Origin: Desulfonispora thiosulfatigenes DSM 11270
Lineage (GTDB): Bacteria > Bacillota > Peptococcia > Peptococcales > Desulfonisporaceae
DNA: 64,000 bases
Reading direction: 5' to 3'
Assembly (NCBI RefSeq): GCF_900176035.1
Contig: NZ_FWWT01000022.1
Location: 124,001 to 188,000 of the forward strand
Shown here: positions 55,480-64,000 of the stretch, piece by piece
Numbering within the stretch: position 1 is the stretch's first letter
Layout of the letters: each line of letters begins with the position of its first letter
Program-made: the position numbers and the translations under genes
The notes under the pieces: model-generated
Told to the model about the DNA's origin: nothing
Seen by the model: the letters and a program-made list of their open reading frames with translations, nothing else
Databases searched by the model: none

Positions 55480-57396
55480 ATGGAAAAGGCTTGGATTTAC
55501 CATAATTCCTATGAGGAATACTATCGTAATCCTTTCGGTGCAGTTACATGCGATAGAGAAATAACGCTTAGAATAGCTGTAAAGTGTAATAGCAAAATCG
55601 AAAACATATTATTAGCTTTAAAGAAAAGTAAAGATAATACTGAAACAAACCTTCAGATGAACTTTGAAGAAAATAAGGATAATTATACTATATATAAAGT
55701 GACCTTTAAAACATCAATTAATCCAGGTTTATTGTGGTATTATTTTATCATTCAGGTAAATGGGGATAAGCTTTTTTATGGTAATAATGCTAAACAAAAA
55801 GGTGGAGAAGGACAAATTTTAAATACACTTCCACCAGCTTATCAAATAACAGTATATAAAAAAAATCAGACGCCTAGTTGGTATAAGGAAGCAGTATTTT
55901 ATCAAATTTTTGTGGACCGTTTCCATAATAGTTGTGGAGAAGGTAAATTTTTAAGTTTAAAAGATAAATCGTTACTTCATTCTAGTTGGAACGATAGTCC
56001 CATGTATTTTAAAAATCCAGATGGAAGTATTAAAAGGTGGAACTTTTTTGGTGGAAATTTACAAGGAATTATTGATAAATTAAGTTATTTACATGATTTA
56101 GGTATAAACGCAATATATCTAAATCCTATTTTTGAAGCATCAAGTAATCATAAATATGATACAGGTGATTATAAAAAAATAGATCCTATGTTTGGAGATG
56201 AAGAAACCTTTAGGGATTTATGTAAAAAGGCGAATGAATTAGGTATAAATATTATTTTAGATGGTGTATTTAGCCATACAGGTAGTGATAGTATTTACTT
56301 TAATAAAGAAGGAAGCTATTCAGAAATTGGAGCTTATCAGTCACAAGATTCTCCATATTATAAGTGGTTTAAATTTTCCAATCATCCTCATGAATATGAA
56401 AGCTGGTGGGGGATAGGAACTTTACCAAATGTCCATGAATTAGAACCCTCCTACGTAGACTTTATTATTGAAAACGATGATAGTGTAATTAAACATTGGT
56501 TAAAGTGTGGAGCAAAAGGGTGGAGACTAGATGTAGCAGATGAGCAACCTGATGAATTCATTAAAAAGATAAGAAATGCGATGAAAGAATATGATCCTGA
56601 ATCCATGCTAATGGGTGAGGTTTGGGAAGATGCATCTAATAAGGTAAGCTATAGTGAATTACGTGAATATTTTTGGGGCGATGAGCTTGATTCCGTAATG
56701 AATTATCCTTTTAGGAAAACACTATTAGAATATGTGCTAGGACAAAAAGATGCAGAAAACACATATATTGATTTTATGAGTTTATTTGAAAATTACCCAA
56801 AGGATATTTTTTATAGCACATTAAACTTAATAGGTAGTCATGATGTTCCAAGGATTCTAACTTTATTAGGTGATGCAGGAACAGAGCAAAATTTAAGTGA
56901 TTATGATAAAGAACATTATAGATTAAATGGTGATCAATTTAATCTCGCTAAAAAACGTTTAAAACTATTAACCTTGATTCAGTTTACTTTTCCAGGTATG
57001 CCGTGTATTTATTATGGAGATGAAGTAGGGATGGAAGGATTTTCAGATCCCTATAATAGAGGAACATACCCTTGGGGAAAAGAGGATTACGAACTTTTAA
57101 CATGGTATAAAAAAGTTATAGCTCTTAGAAAAAATAATAAAATATTTATTAACGGTGATTGGGAGCCAGTTTTCTTTAATAAAGAAGTATTTGGTTATAT
57201 AAGAAAAGATGGAGAAAAATACGCATATTGTATTTTCAATAGAAATGTATGGGAAGGCTCTAAAGTAAAGATTAATTTAAAACAAGATGGAAACTATATA
57301 AACTTACTAAATACGGATGAGATATTTAATAACAATAATAAACAAATAGAAGTATTATTAGCTCCTTTAGAGGGTAAGATAATTAGTAATTTATAG
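55480..57396 (+). CDS. GH13 alpha-glycosidase (cyclomaltodextrinase/neopullulanase-like)
   Basis: About 638 residues, cytosolic, no signal peptide. An N-terminal beta-sandwich (about 1-130, YRNPFGAVTCDREITLRIAV) precedes the GH13 barrel: AVFYQIFVDRFHN, LGINAIYLNPIFEASSNHKYDT, ILDGVFSHTG, GWRLDVADE (nucleophile Asp), LMGEVWED (acid Glu), NLIGSHDVPR (Asp). The N-domain and length fit the cyclomaltodextrinase/maltogenic amylase group. It probably breaks down maltodextrins from glycogen turnover. I take ATG 55480, with GGATGG upstream; TTG 55462 is also in frame. Confidence 0.9.
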   Translation: MEKAWIYHNSYEEYYRNPFGAVTCDREITLRIAVKCNSKIENILLALKKSKDNTETNLQMNFEENKDNYTIYKVTFKTSINPGLLWYYFIIQVNGDKLFYGNNAKQKGGEGQILNTLPPAYQITVYKKNQTPSWYKEAVFYQIFVDRFHNSCGEGKFLSLKDKSLLHSSWNDSPMYFKNPDGSIKRWNFFGGNLQGIIDKLSYLHDLGINAIYLNPIFEASSNHKYDTGDYKKIDPMFGDEETFRDLCKKANELGINIILDGVFSHTGSDSIYFNKEGSYSEIGAYQSQDSPYYKWFKFSNHPHEYESWWGIGTLPNVHELEPSYVDFIIENDDSVIKHWLKCGAKGWRLDVADEQPDEFIKKIRNAMKEYDPESMLMGEVWEDASNKVSYSELREYFWGDELDSVMNYPFRKTLLEYVLGQKDAENTYIDFMSLFENYPKDIFYSTLNLIGSHDVPRILTLLGDAGTEQNLSDYDKEHYRLNGDQFNLAKKRLKLLTLIQFTFPGMPCIYYGDEVGMEGFSDPYNRGTYPWGKEDYELLTWYKKVIALRKNNKIFINGDWEPVFFNKEVFGYIRKDGEKYAYCIFNRNVWEGSKVKINLKQDGNYINLLNTDEIFNNNNKQIEVLLAPLEGKIISNL

Positions 57397-57414
57397 CGCC
57401 GGAGGGATTTTGAT

Positions 57415-58854
57415 ATGCAGTTAAATCGTGCTACAGGTACTTTGCTACATCCTACTTCTTTTCCAGGAAGATATGGTATAGGTGATCTAGGTATACCGGC
57501 ATATCAATTTATAGATTTTTTAGCCGAAAGCAAACAAAGGCTGTGGCAAATACTTCCTCTTAATCCTGTAGGATTTAATGGTTCTCCTTACCAAAGTTAC
57601 TCGGCTTTTGCTAATAATCACTTATTAATAAGCGTAGATGAATTAGTTAGTGAAGGGCTACTAGACAAAGAAGATATATATACTTATGATTTTAATCCTT
57701 CTAAGATTGAGTGGAAAGTTATAAATGATTTTAAAGATGACTTGCTCCACAAGGCTTTCAGAAATTTTTCAACTAAATATAAAGATGAAAATTTTAATCT
57801 TTTTATAAATAAAAATGCTTATTGGTTAAATAATTATGCTCTATTTATGGCACTTAAAAATCATTTTAAGGGTTTACCTTGGAATCAGTGGGATGAAGAT
57901 ATTAAAAATAGAGATAATGATGCATTAATAAAGTATAAGAAGAGTTTAAAAACAGAAATTAATTATCACTTATTTCTGCAATATTATTTTTATAAGCAAT
58001 GGAAAAAATTAAAGACATACGCTAACAATAAAAACATCGAAATAATCGGAGACATTCCAATCTTTATAGCCGAGGATAGCTGCGATGTATGGGTTTATCC
58101 TCACTACTTTAAATTGGATGACCATGGAATACCGCTTAAAGTAGCTGGAGTACCACCAGATTATTTTAGTGAAACAGGACAAAGATGGGGTAACCCTTTA
58201 TATTGTTTTGAAGTAATGCAAAAAAATGATTATTTATGGTGGAGACAAAGAATCACAAATTTATTAGAATATGTTGACTATATTAGAATAGACCACTTTA
58301 GAGGTTTTGAGTCATATTATGAAATACCAGCAAACGAAGAAACGGCAATAAATGGTAAATGGGTCAAAGGACCTGGAGAACAGTTTTTTTCTACTTTAAA
58401 AATGTATTTAGGAGATTTACCATTGATAGCAGAAGATTTAGGAATTATAACTCCAGAGGTAATTAATTTAAAGGATAAATTTAATTTACCTGGTATGAAA
58501 GTTTTACAATTTATCGAAAAGGAATCTATTACTGAAAATAATAAATCACAAAACAATGTTTATTATACAGGTACTCATGACAATGATACCCTTTTAGGTT
58601 GGTATAAAAAGAAAAGTAAATTAAGCAAAGAAATCACTAAGGACATGTGTTTTAGTTTTATTGAATCTTTATATTTTAGTAAAGCTAAATGGGTTATTAC
58701 TCCTTTACAAGACCTTTTAGTCTTAGACAGTAAAGATCGTATGAATGTTCCAGGAACCACTTTGGGAAACTGGAGCTGGCGTTACCTAGAAGATGATTTA
58801 AAGCTAGTGGACTCTAAGCAACTAGCATCATTAATACTGAAATATGACCGCTAG
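57415..58854 (+). CDS. malQ: 4-alpha-glucanotransferase (amylomaltase, GH77)
   Basis: Disproportionates maltodextrins, supplying longer chains to GlgP. The 479-residue protein is a standard bacterial GH77: RATGTLLHPTSFPGRYGIGD, WQILPLNPVGFNGSPYQSYS, IGDIPIFIAEDSCDVW, YIRIDHFRGFESYYEIP (nucleophile Asp), LIAEDLGIITPEV (acid), YTGTHDNDTLLGW. GGAGGG precedes the ATG. It lies 18 bases after the GH13 gene and 12 bases before pgi. Confidence 0.96.
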   Translation: MQLNRATGTLLHPTSFPGRYGIGDLGIPAYQFIDFLAESKQRLWQILPLNPVGFNGSPYQSYSAFANNHLLISVDELVSEGLLDKEDIYTYDFNPSKIEWKVINDFKDDLLHKAFRNFSTKYKDENFNLFINKNAYWLNNYALFMALKNHFKGLPWNQWDEDIKNRDNDALIKYKKSLKTEINYHLFLQYYFYKQWKKLKTYANNKNIEIIGDIPIFIAEDSCDVWVYPHYFKLDDHGIPLKVAGVPPDYFSETGQRWGNPLYCFEVMQKNDYLWWRQRITNLLEYVDYIRIDHFRGFESYYEIPANEETAINGKWVKGPGEQFFSTLKMYLGDLPLIAEDLGIITPEVINLKDKFNLPGMKVLQFIEKESITENNKSQNNVYYTGTHDNDTLLGWYKKKSKLSKEITKDMCFSFIESLYFSKAKWVITPLQDLLVLDSKDRMNVPGTTLGNWSWRYLEDDLKLVDSKQLASLILKYDR

Positions 58855-58866
58855 AAAGGTGATAAA

Positions 58867-60462
58867 ATGGAGCAATCAGCATTATGGGATAGATACAAGA
58901 AGTATTTGTATCTTAACAATACTTTAGGAATATATATAGATATTAGTCGTATGAATTTTTCTGATAATTATTTTGAAGAAATTAAACCAAAAATTGAAAC
59001 TGCTTTTAAAGATATGGAAAGTTTAGAAAAGGGTGCTATAGCAAATCCTGATGAAAAAAGAATGGTAGGACATTTTTGGTTAAGAAATCCTTCTTTAGCC
59101 CCAAAGCCAGAAATAAGAGAAGAAATTTCAGAGACTATTTTAAAAATTAAAGAGTTTAGCTCTAAAATACATAAAGGAGAGATATTATCCTCTACTGGTA
59201 AAATGTTCAAAAGGGTCTTATTAGTAGGAATAGGTGGTTCGGCTTTAGGACCTCAATTTGTTGCAAATGCATTACAAGATAATGATACTAAATTACAAAT
59301 ATCATTTTTGGATAATACAGATCCTGATGGATTTGATAGATTATTTGCCAAAATAAAAGATGAATTAGACCAAACCATTGTATTAGTGATTTCTAAAAGT
59401 GGTGGAACTAAAGAAACTAGTAATGGGATGGAAGAAACTAAAGAAATCTTTTCTAAGACCAATTTGACTTTTTCTAAGCATTTTGTTGCAATTACAGGTA
59501 AATATAGTAAGCTTCATAAACTAGCTTTACAAGAAGATTGGTTAGAAATCTTTCCATTATGGGATTTTGTAGGTGGAAGGACATCAGAAACATCTGCGGT
59601 AGGCTTATTACCTGCGGCCCTCCAAGGTATTGATATTGATGAATTACTTAGGGGTGCTAAAGAGTGCGATGAGCAAACAAGGCGAAATGATATCTGTCAA
59701 AACCCAGCAGCTATATTAGCATTGATGTGGTATTATTTTACTCAAGGAGTTGGGGGAAAGGAAATGGTAATTATCCCCTATAATGATAGATTACAATTGT
59801 TTAGTAAGTATTTACAACAATTAATTATGGAATCATTAGGTAAAGAAAAAGACCTAAATGATAATATAGTAAATCAAGGAATAGCCGTATATGGAAATAA
59901 GGGTTCTACTGATCAACATTCATATGTTCAGCAATTGTTAGATGGTCCTGATAATTACTTTATTACTTTTATGGAAGTATTAAAAAAACGAAGTAAAACG
60001 TCAATTATCTTGGAAGATAAGGTAACAAGTGGAGATTATTTACATGCATTTTTATTAGGCACACGTAATGCTTTGACCAAAAAACAAAAGCAATCTATAA
60101 CCATTACTGTAGACGAGATAACCCCTTATTCTATTGGTGTATTAATTGCTTTATATGAAAGAGCAGTTGGACTATATGCTAGTTTAGTAAATATTAATGC
60201 CTATCATCAACCTAGTGTTGAAAGTGGTAAAAAAATTGCTACACTTACGATAAACTTACAAAAAGATTTACTGAGTTTTTTAGATAATAATAGAGGAAAA
60301 AAGTATACTCCGTTAGAAATAGCAACGGAGATAGGACAAAATACTGAAATTGAAACGATATTTAAAACATTACAACATTTAACTGCAAATATGAATTTTA
60401 ACGTTGAAAAGGATAATCATGAAGATGTTTTTTCTACAAAATATTTTATAAAGGCTAACTAA
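58867..60462 (+). CDS. pgi: glucose-6-phosphate isomerase
   Basis: Interconverts glucose-6-phosphate and fructose-6-phosphate, connecting glycogen to glycolysis. The 531-residue protein has LLVGIGGSALGPQFVANAL, LVISKSGGTKETSNGMEE, FVGGRTSETSAVGLLPAAL and NQGIAVYGNKGSTDQHSYVQ with the catalytic-region His. The GGRTS (for GGRYS) and GSTDQHSY forms point to the longer subgroup I associate with cyanobacteria and some anaerobes. The start is ATG 58867 after AAGGTGAT. It ends the glycogen operon; no strong terminator was seen. Confidence 0.96.
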   Translation: MEQSALWDRYKKYLYLNNTLGIYIDISRMNFSDNYFEEIKPKIETAFKDMESLEKGAIANPDEKRMVGHFWLRNPSLAPKPEIREEISETILKIKEFSSKIHKGEILSSTGKMFKRVLLVGIGGSALGPQFVANALQDNDTKLQISFLDNTDPDGFDRLFAKIKDELDQTIVLVISKSGGTKETSNGMEETKEIFSKTNLTFSKHFVAITGKYSKLHKLALQEDWLEIFPLWDFVGGRTSETSAVGLLPAALQGIDIDELLRGAKECDEQTRRNDICQNPAAILALMWYYFTQGVGGKEMVIIPYNDRLQLFSKYLQQLIMESLGKEKDLNDNIVNQGIAVYGNKGSTDQHSYVQQLLDGPDNYFITFMEVLKKRSKTSIILEDKVTSGDYLHAFLLGTRNALTKKQKQSITITVDEITPYSIGVLIALYERAVGLYASLVNINAYHQPSVESGKKIATLTINLQKDLLSFLDNNRGKKYTPLEIATEIGQNTEIETIFKTLQHLTANMNFNVEKDNHEDVFSTKYFIKAN

Positions 60463-60604
60463 ATAATCTATTAAATAGAAAGTATTAAAAAAGGTCTTGT
60501 CAAAATGTATGCCAGTAGTGTACAATTGTTCTTGTCTTGGAGATAGTATGTGTTATATATTTCTAAGGTTAAAACTACTATTTATACATAATTAAATATT
60601 ATAT
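60463..60604 (+). promoter_or_regulatory. intergenic region with a possible promoter for the glycine riboswitch
   Basis: No gene seen. TTGTCA (60497-60502), 18 bases, TACAAT (60521-60526) is the best promoter-like pair, about 80 bases before the aptamer. A second -10-like TATTAT (60597-60602) touches the aptamer but has no matching -35. Confidence 0.35.
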
Positions 60605-60791
60605 GGGATGAAGGATACAGGAGAAGAATTAATTTCTGCCGAAGGGACAAAATTCATAAGTGAATTGAAAATCTCAGGCTTCCTTACGAGGAAAAGTACT
60701 GTATTTGGACCAGCCTCTGGAGAGACCTATTATAGGCGCCGAAGGAGCAAATCTTTTTTAAAGATAAACTCTCAGGCAAAAGGACAGAGGA
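60605..60791 (+). ncRNA. tandem glycine riboswitch
   Basis: Two glycine aptamers in series. Aptamer 1 (about 60611-60710) has ACAGGAGAAG, GCCGAAGGGACAAA, ATCTCAGGC and closes with CTGTATTTGGAC. Aptamer 2 (about 60714-60790) has CCTCTGGAGAGAC, CGCCGAAGGAGCAAA, AACTCTCAGGCAAAAGGAC and AGAGG, closing CCTCTG with CAGAGG. These are the hallmark sequences of the class. It precedes an AGCS-family symporter, so it most likely senses glycine to control amino-acid export or uptake. The open frame across it (60608-60796) is not a gene. Confidence 0.95.
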
Positions 60792-60885
60792 AGTGAAGAT
60801 TTTTTATCTATAATTTTCTATTTATATAGAGATAATTTTTATTATAAGATTATCTTCACTTCTGTGTGAATTTATTTAATTTACC

Positions 60886-60917
60886 AAGAGGCTAAGTTGT
60901 TACTTAGCCTCTTTTTG
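60886..60917 (+). terminator. terminator of the glycine riboswitch expression platform
   Basis: The stem AAGAGGCTAAG (60886-60896) / CTTAGCCTCTT (60903-60913) runs into TTTTG. Upstream, GAAGTGAAGAT (60790-60800) overlaps the 3' end of aptamer 2 and is perfectly complementary to ATCTTCACTTC (60852-60862), a second long helix between aptamer and terminator. The switching mechanism is not obvious by eye. Confidence 0.8.
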
Positions 60918-60983
60918 TGTGTAAAAGGAAAGGAGGAAATATTAAATTTTTTCAGTAAGAATAATTTATTAGGAGGAATAAAC

Positions 60984-62378
60984 ATGAATTTTCAACAAAT
61001 TTTTGTGAGTATAGATAATTTTATTTGGGGACCGCCCTTATTAATTCTTTTAGTTGGAACAGGTGTATATTTAAGTTTTCGCTTAAAGTTTTTACAGATA
61101 TTTCGTTTGCCTTTAGCGCTTAAGTTTGCATTTAAAAAGGACAAGGATGACAATAATTGTGAAGGGGATGTATCTAGTTTTGCTGCTCTTTGTACAGCCC
61201 TTTCGGCAACTATCGGTACGGGGAATATAGTAGGTGTAGCTACTGCAATTAAACTAGGAGGACCAGGTGCCTTATTTTGGATGTGGATGGCTGCTTTCTT
61301 TGGTATGGCAACAAAGTATGCAGAAGGATTGTTAGCTGTAAAATATAGAGAAGTAGATGAAAATGGTCAAATGTCTGGTGGTCCTATGTATTACATTAAA
61401 AATGGTTTAGGACATAAACCATATAGTATGTTTTTAGCTAAATCATTTTCATTTTTCGGGATAGGTGTTGCACTTTTTGGTATAGGTACCTTTCCTCAAG
61501 TAAATGCAATTGTTGAATCAACAAATATTGTTTTTAATATTCCAATCATTATGACAGCAGCAATAATTACAACATTAGTTGCTTTAGTTACTTTAGGTGG
61601 AATAAAAAGTATTTCTAGAGTTGCTGAGTTTTGTGTTCCTTTTATGGCCATAGTCTATATCATTGGATGTCTTGCAGTGTTAATAGTTAACTATACAGCT
61701 GTACCTGCAGCATTTAGTTTTATTATTACAAGTGCCTTTACTCCAACAGCAGCAACAGGAGGATTTTTAGGGTCTACGATGATATTAGCAATGAGAATGG
61801 GGGTTGCACGAGGAGTTTTTTCTAATGAATCTGGTCTAGGTAGTGCTCCTATAGCTTCAGCAGCTGCTAAAACAAAAGATCCAGCTAAACAAGGTTTAAT
61901 TGCTATGACTGGAACTTTCATTGACACAATAGTAGTTTGTACTATGACAGGATTAGTTTTAACTTTAACTGGTGCATGGAGTAGTGATTTAAGTGGTGCT
62001 GCAATGACTAATTATGCTTTTACTGAAGGTTTAAATATAATTGGTCAATATATTGTAACAATTGGTCTTATGTTTTTTGCTTTTACAACAATATTAGGTT
62101 GGAATTATTATGGGGAACGTTGTACAGAATTTTTATTTGGAATAAAAGGAATTTTACCTTATAAATTAATTTTTATAGTATTAGTTGCTTCAGGTGCTTT
62201 TTTAGAATTAGAATTAATTTGGACAATTGCAGATATAGTTAATGGGTTAATGGCTATACCTAACTTAATAGCTTTAATTAGTTTAAGTGGTGTAGTTGTA
62301 TTTGAAACTAAAAAATACTTCAATGAATTAGAACAATCCAATATGTTAAAAAGTTCTAAGGTAGTAGAAGTTAACTGA
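60984..62378 (+). CDS. AGCS-family sodium:alanine/glycine symporter
   Basis: A 464-residue membrane transporter moving alanine or glycine with a cation. I take ATG 60984 behind AGGAGG; the frame open from 60897 runs through the terminator. It has about ten membrane helices and the AGCS motifs LCTALSATIGTGNIVGVATA, GPGALFWMWMAAFFGMATKYAEGLLAVKYRE, GGPMYYIKNGLG, ARGVFSNESGLGSAPIASAAAKT and GWNYYGERC. The upstream glycine riboswitch indicates glycine as a physiological substrate. Confidence 0.95.
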   Translation: MNFQQIFVSIDNFIWGPPLLILLVGTGVYLSFRLKFLQIFRLPLALKFAFKKDKDDNNCEGDVSSFAALCTALSATIGTGNIVGVATAIKLGGPGALFWMWMAAFFGMATKYAEGLLAVKYREVDENGQMSGGPMYYIKNGLGHKPYSMFLAKSFSFFGIGVALFGIGTFPQVNAIVESTNIVFNIPIIMTAAIITTLVALVTLGGIKSISRVAEFCVPFMAIVYIIGCLAVLIVNYTAVPAAFSFIITSAFTPTAATGGFLGSTMILAMRMGVARGVFSNESGLGSAPIASAAAKTKDPAKQGLIAMTGTFIDTIVVCTMTGLVLTLTGAWSSDLSGAAMTNYAFTEGLNIIGQYIVTIGLMFFAFTTILGWNYYGERCTEFLFGIKGILPYKLIFIVLVASGAFLELELIWTIADIVNGLMAIPNLIALISLSGVVVFETKKYFNELEQSNMLKSSKVVEVN

Positions 62379-62384
62379 TTATTT

Positions 62385-62410
62385 AGAGGGAATGTATCCC
62401 TCTTTTTTTT
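62385..62410 (+). terminator. intrinsic terminator after the symporter
   Basis: The stem AGAGGGA (62385-62391) / TCCCTCT (62397-62403) is followed by TTTTTTT. A TATAAT at 62415-62420 just beyond it is a candidate -10 for scpA. Confidence 0.88.
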
Positions 62411-62463
62411 ATGCTATAATATATCTTTATACACTACTATAAATGAGTGAGGTCTGGAAAGTT

Positions 62464-63183
62464 ATGAATAAAGGAAACCATATATTTCTAGAAAAGTTTG
62501 AAGGACCTTTAGCTTTATTATTACATTTAATAGAAAGAGAAAAAATTGATATTTATGATATACCCATTGCTGAAGTTACCAAGCAATATCTAAAATATAT
62601 TTACGATGCCCAAAGTTTAAATATGGATATTGCAAGTGAGTTTTTAGTTATGGCGTCAAAGCTTTTGGCCATAAAAGCTAAAATGCTGTTACCAAAACCC
62701 GAAAAACCCATCATTGAAGAAGACTCAAAAGAAGAATTAGTAGCAAGACTACTTGAATATAAACGGTTTAAGGAATTAGCTGAAAAATTACATGAAAATG
62801 AAATGTTGATGAAAAAGGTATATTCCAGAGAATTTGATGAAAATGACTTATTGAAACATATAGAAATAAGTAATCCTGTAGAGAATATCGAAATAATTGA
62901 TTTAACCAATGCTTTTAAAGCTATTTTAAAAAATATAAATGAACAAGAACCTATTTTTGAGATAAATCGTGAACAAGTAGTTTTGGAAGATTGTATGGAC
63001 GAAATATTAGATCAATTAAATATCTCTAAAACAGGAATTACCTTTAATATTTTATTCACAACTAAGAAAAGCAAATTACAAATCGTAGTAACATTTTTAG
63101 CTTTATTAGAATTAATAAAATTAAAAAAAGTAAAAGTAGCCCAAAACAATCCATTTAGTACGATAATTGTTTTTAACTCTTAA
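62464..63183 (+). CDS. scpA: segregation and condensation protein A
   Basis: The kleisin subunit of the SMC-ScpAB condensin. The start is ATG 62464 with GAGGT upstream; ATG 62443 precedes that site. The 239 residues start FLEKFEGPLALLLHLIEREK and IDIYDIPIAEVTKQYLKYI, then FLVMASKLLAIKAKMLLPKP, an acidic linker, and a C-terminal winged helix (ITFNILFTTKKSKLQIVVTFLALLELIKLKK). scpB follows after 24 bases. Confidence 0.96.
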   Translation: MNKGNHIFLEKFEGPLALLLHLIEREKIDIYDIPIAEVTKQYLKYIYDAQSLNMDIASEFLVMASKLLAIKAKMLLPKPEKPIIEEDSKEELVARLLEYKRFKELAEKLHENEMLMKKVYSREFDENDLLKHIEISNPVENIEIIDLTNAFKAILKNINEQEPIFEINREQVVLEDCMDEILDQLNISKTGITFNILFTTKKSKLQIVVTFLALLELIKLKKVKVAQNNPFSTIIVFNS

Positions 63184-63207
63184 AGGTAAGTGAAGTGGAG
63201 GATGTAT

Positions 63208-63735
63208 ATGTTGTTTTTCTCTGAAAAAATTATAGCAGCTATAGAATGTGTCCTATTTGCAAGTAATGAACCTCTTAAAATTGAACAAATATGTGAAATT
63301 GTAAAAATTAAGAAACATGAAGCAATTGCTATACTTGAAGATATGATAGCTCAATATAATCATGAATCTCATGGTTTTTATCTAAGTAAGATTGCAGGGG
63401 GATATCAATTTATAACAAAGCCAGAATATTTTAATTATGTTGAAAAGTTATATAAACCAAAATTAAGCACATTATCTACGCAGGCCCTAGAAACATTATC
63501 TATCATTGCCTATAAACAACCAGTAACAAAGAGTGAAATAGAGATAATTAGGGGCGTAAAGGTTGATAAGACAATCAATACTTTAATGGAAAAAAAATTA
63601 ATTAAAGAAGATGGACGAAAAGATGTAATTGGAAAACCGATATTATATAGTACTACAAAGGATTTTTTAAGGTATTTTGGCCTAGAAACTATCAATCAAT
63701 TACCACCACTTCAAGATAAATCATGTAATGATTAA
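63208..63735 (+). CDS. scpB: segregation and condensation protein B
   Basis: The kite subunit that binds the ScpA linker. ATG 63208 with GTGGAGG (63195-63201) is preferred over GTG 63190. The 175 residues contain two winged-helix domains: IIAAIECVLFASNEPLKIEQ, then YKPKLSTLSTQALETLSIIAYKQPVTKSEIEIIRGV, the family signature. The C-terminus KDFLRYFGLETINQLPPL is typical. Confidence 0.96.
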   Translation: MLFFSEKIIAAIECVLFASNEPLKIEQICEIVKIKKHEAIAILEDMIAQYNHESHGFYLSKIAGGYQFITKPEYFNYVEKLYKPKLSTLSTQALETLSIIAYKQPVTKSEIEIIRGVKVDKTINTLMEKKLIKEDGRKDVIGKPILYSTTKDFLRYFGLETINQLPPLQDKSCND

Positions 63736-63762
63736 AAGGTCGCAGCTATGCGACTTTTTTTT
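63736..63762 (+). terminator. intrinsic terminator after scpB
   Basis: The stem AAGGTCGCA (63736-63744) / TGCGACTTT (63749-63757) with one G-T pair is followed by TTTTT. Confidence 0.82.
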
Positions 63763-63814
63763 GTAGGAATACTTATATCTGTTTTTGACAAAATTAGGTA
63801 TAAGGGGTGGAGCC

Positions 63815-64000
63815 ATGCTTATAGTAATATTCTGTCTATTATTTGTTATGATGTTTATACCAATTAAGGTATATATAAAATTAGATAATCTAGATTCAAA
63901 ATTAATATTATCGGTAACTACTAAAATCTTGTTTTTTTCATTAAATCAAAAATTCTCATCTCCAATTACTAAATTAATTGCGATTGCTGCAAGAAAAAGG
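63815..64000 (+). CDS. N-terminus of a membrane-anchored protein, probable DUF2953 (partial)
   Basis: A 62-codon open frame from ATG 63815 (GGGGTGGAG upstream) runs off the window. It has one hydrophobic N-terminal helix (LIVIFCLLFVMMFIPIK) followed by VYIKLDNLDSKLILSV. In Firmicutes the gene after scpB is often a DUF2953 protein with a YtfJ sporulation protein next. This call is mostly from context. Confidence 0.5.
   Translation, partial: MLIVIFCLLFVMMFIPIKVYIKLDNLDSKLILSVTTKILFFSLNQKFSSPITKLIAIAARKR

Noticed and set aside
60608-60796. 62-codon open frame
   Set aside because: It lies across the tandem glycine aptamers; the RNA motifs explain the sequence and there is no ribosome site.
1-64000. 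tRNA genes, insertion sequences, CRISPR arrays, prophage or attachment sites
   Set aside because: None seen: genes are densely packed housekeeping genes on one strand, with no transposase, integrase or regularly spaced repeats.

Overview
The window reads as chromosome of a low-GC, monoderm, probably anaerobic Firmicute (Bacillota, Clostridia-like). The evidence is AT-rich codon use, Gram-positive PolC, SepF/DivIVA/YlmH division genes, a YtvI-type sporulation membrane protein, a YlxY-type deacetylase, Shine-Dalgarno-led starts with frequent GTG/TTG, and Firmicute gene orders. Every gene found is on the + strand. I saw no tRNA, rRNA, insertion sequence, prophage or CRISPR array. I cannot name the genus.

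Layout. 1-9.9 kb: end of pyrH, frr, a small unknown gene, uppS, cdsA, a YtvI-like permease, dxr, rseP, ispG, proS, a glycosyltransferase and an MgtC-like protein (translation recycling, undecaprenyl and phospholipid precursors, MEP isoprenoid pathway). 9.9-13.6 kb: polC, which lacks the proofreading exonuclease domain normally embedded in it. 13.6-21.2 kb: rimP-nusA-rnpM-ylxQ-infB-rbfA-nrnA-truB-ribF behind a clear sigma-A-type promoter. 21.3-27.3 kb: rpsO (with leader), pnp, ylxY, a D,D-carboxypeptidase and an M16 peptidase. 27.3-29.5 kb: a large membrane protein with an alkaline-phosphatase-like ectodomain. 29.5-39.2 kb: a small terminated leader RNA, a HepS-like protein and HepT (prenyl chain of quinones), then a tetrapyrrole operon (precorrin-2 dehydrogenase, hemA, hemC, cobA-hemD fusion, hemB, NirJ/Ahb-type radical SAM, hemL). 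39.4-42.2 kb: a Lon-family protease and a Cys-rich small protein. 42.2-47.0 kb: HlyD-like protein, yggS, sepF, proC, yggT, ylmH, divIVA, yggU. 47.2-60.5 kb: a complete glycogen operon (glgB, glgP, glgC, glgD, glgA, GH13 hydrolase, malQ, pgi). 60.6-62.4 kb: a tandem glycine riboswitch ahead of an AGCS amino-acid:cation symporter. 62.4-64 kb: scpA, scpB and the start of a DUF2953-like gene.

The strongest unusual signals are these. (1) glgB and glgP, the first two genes of the glycogen operon, are each interrupted by an apparent -1 frameshift exactly at an in-phase slippery heptamer (A AAA AAA and A AAA AAC); everything downstream is intact and catalytically complete. This could be recoding, transcriptional slippage or homopolymer phase variation, or a sequencing artefact. 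(2) PolC keeps its PHP domain but has lost the DEDD exonuclease. (3) Two genes (truB and the hepS-like gene) have strong ribosome-binding sites that point at non-standard start codons. (4) A short unassigned terminated RNA precedes the hepS-like gene. (5) A long hairpin covers the ribosome-binding site of the phosphatase-like membrane protein.
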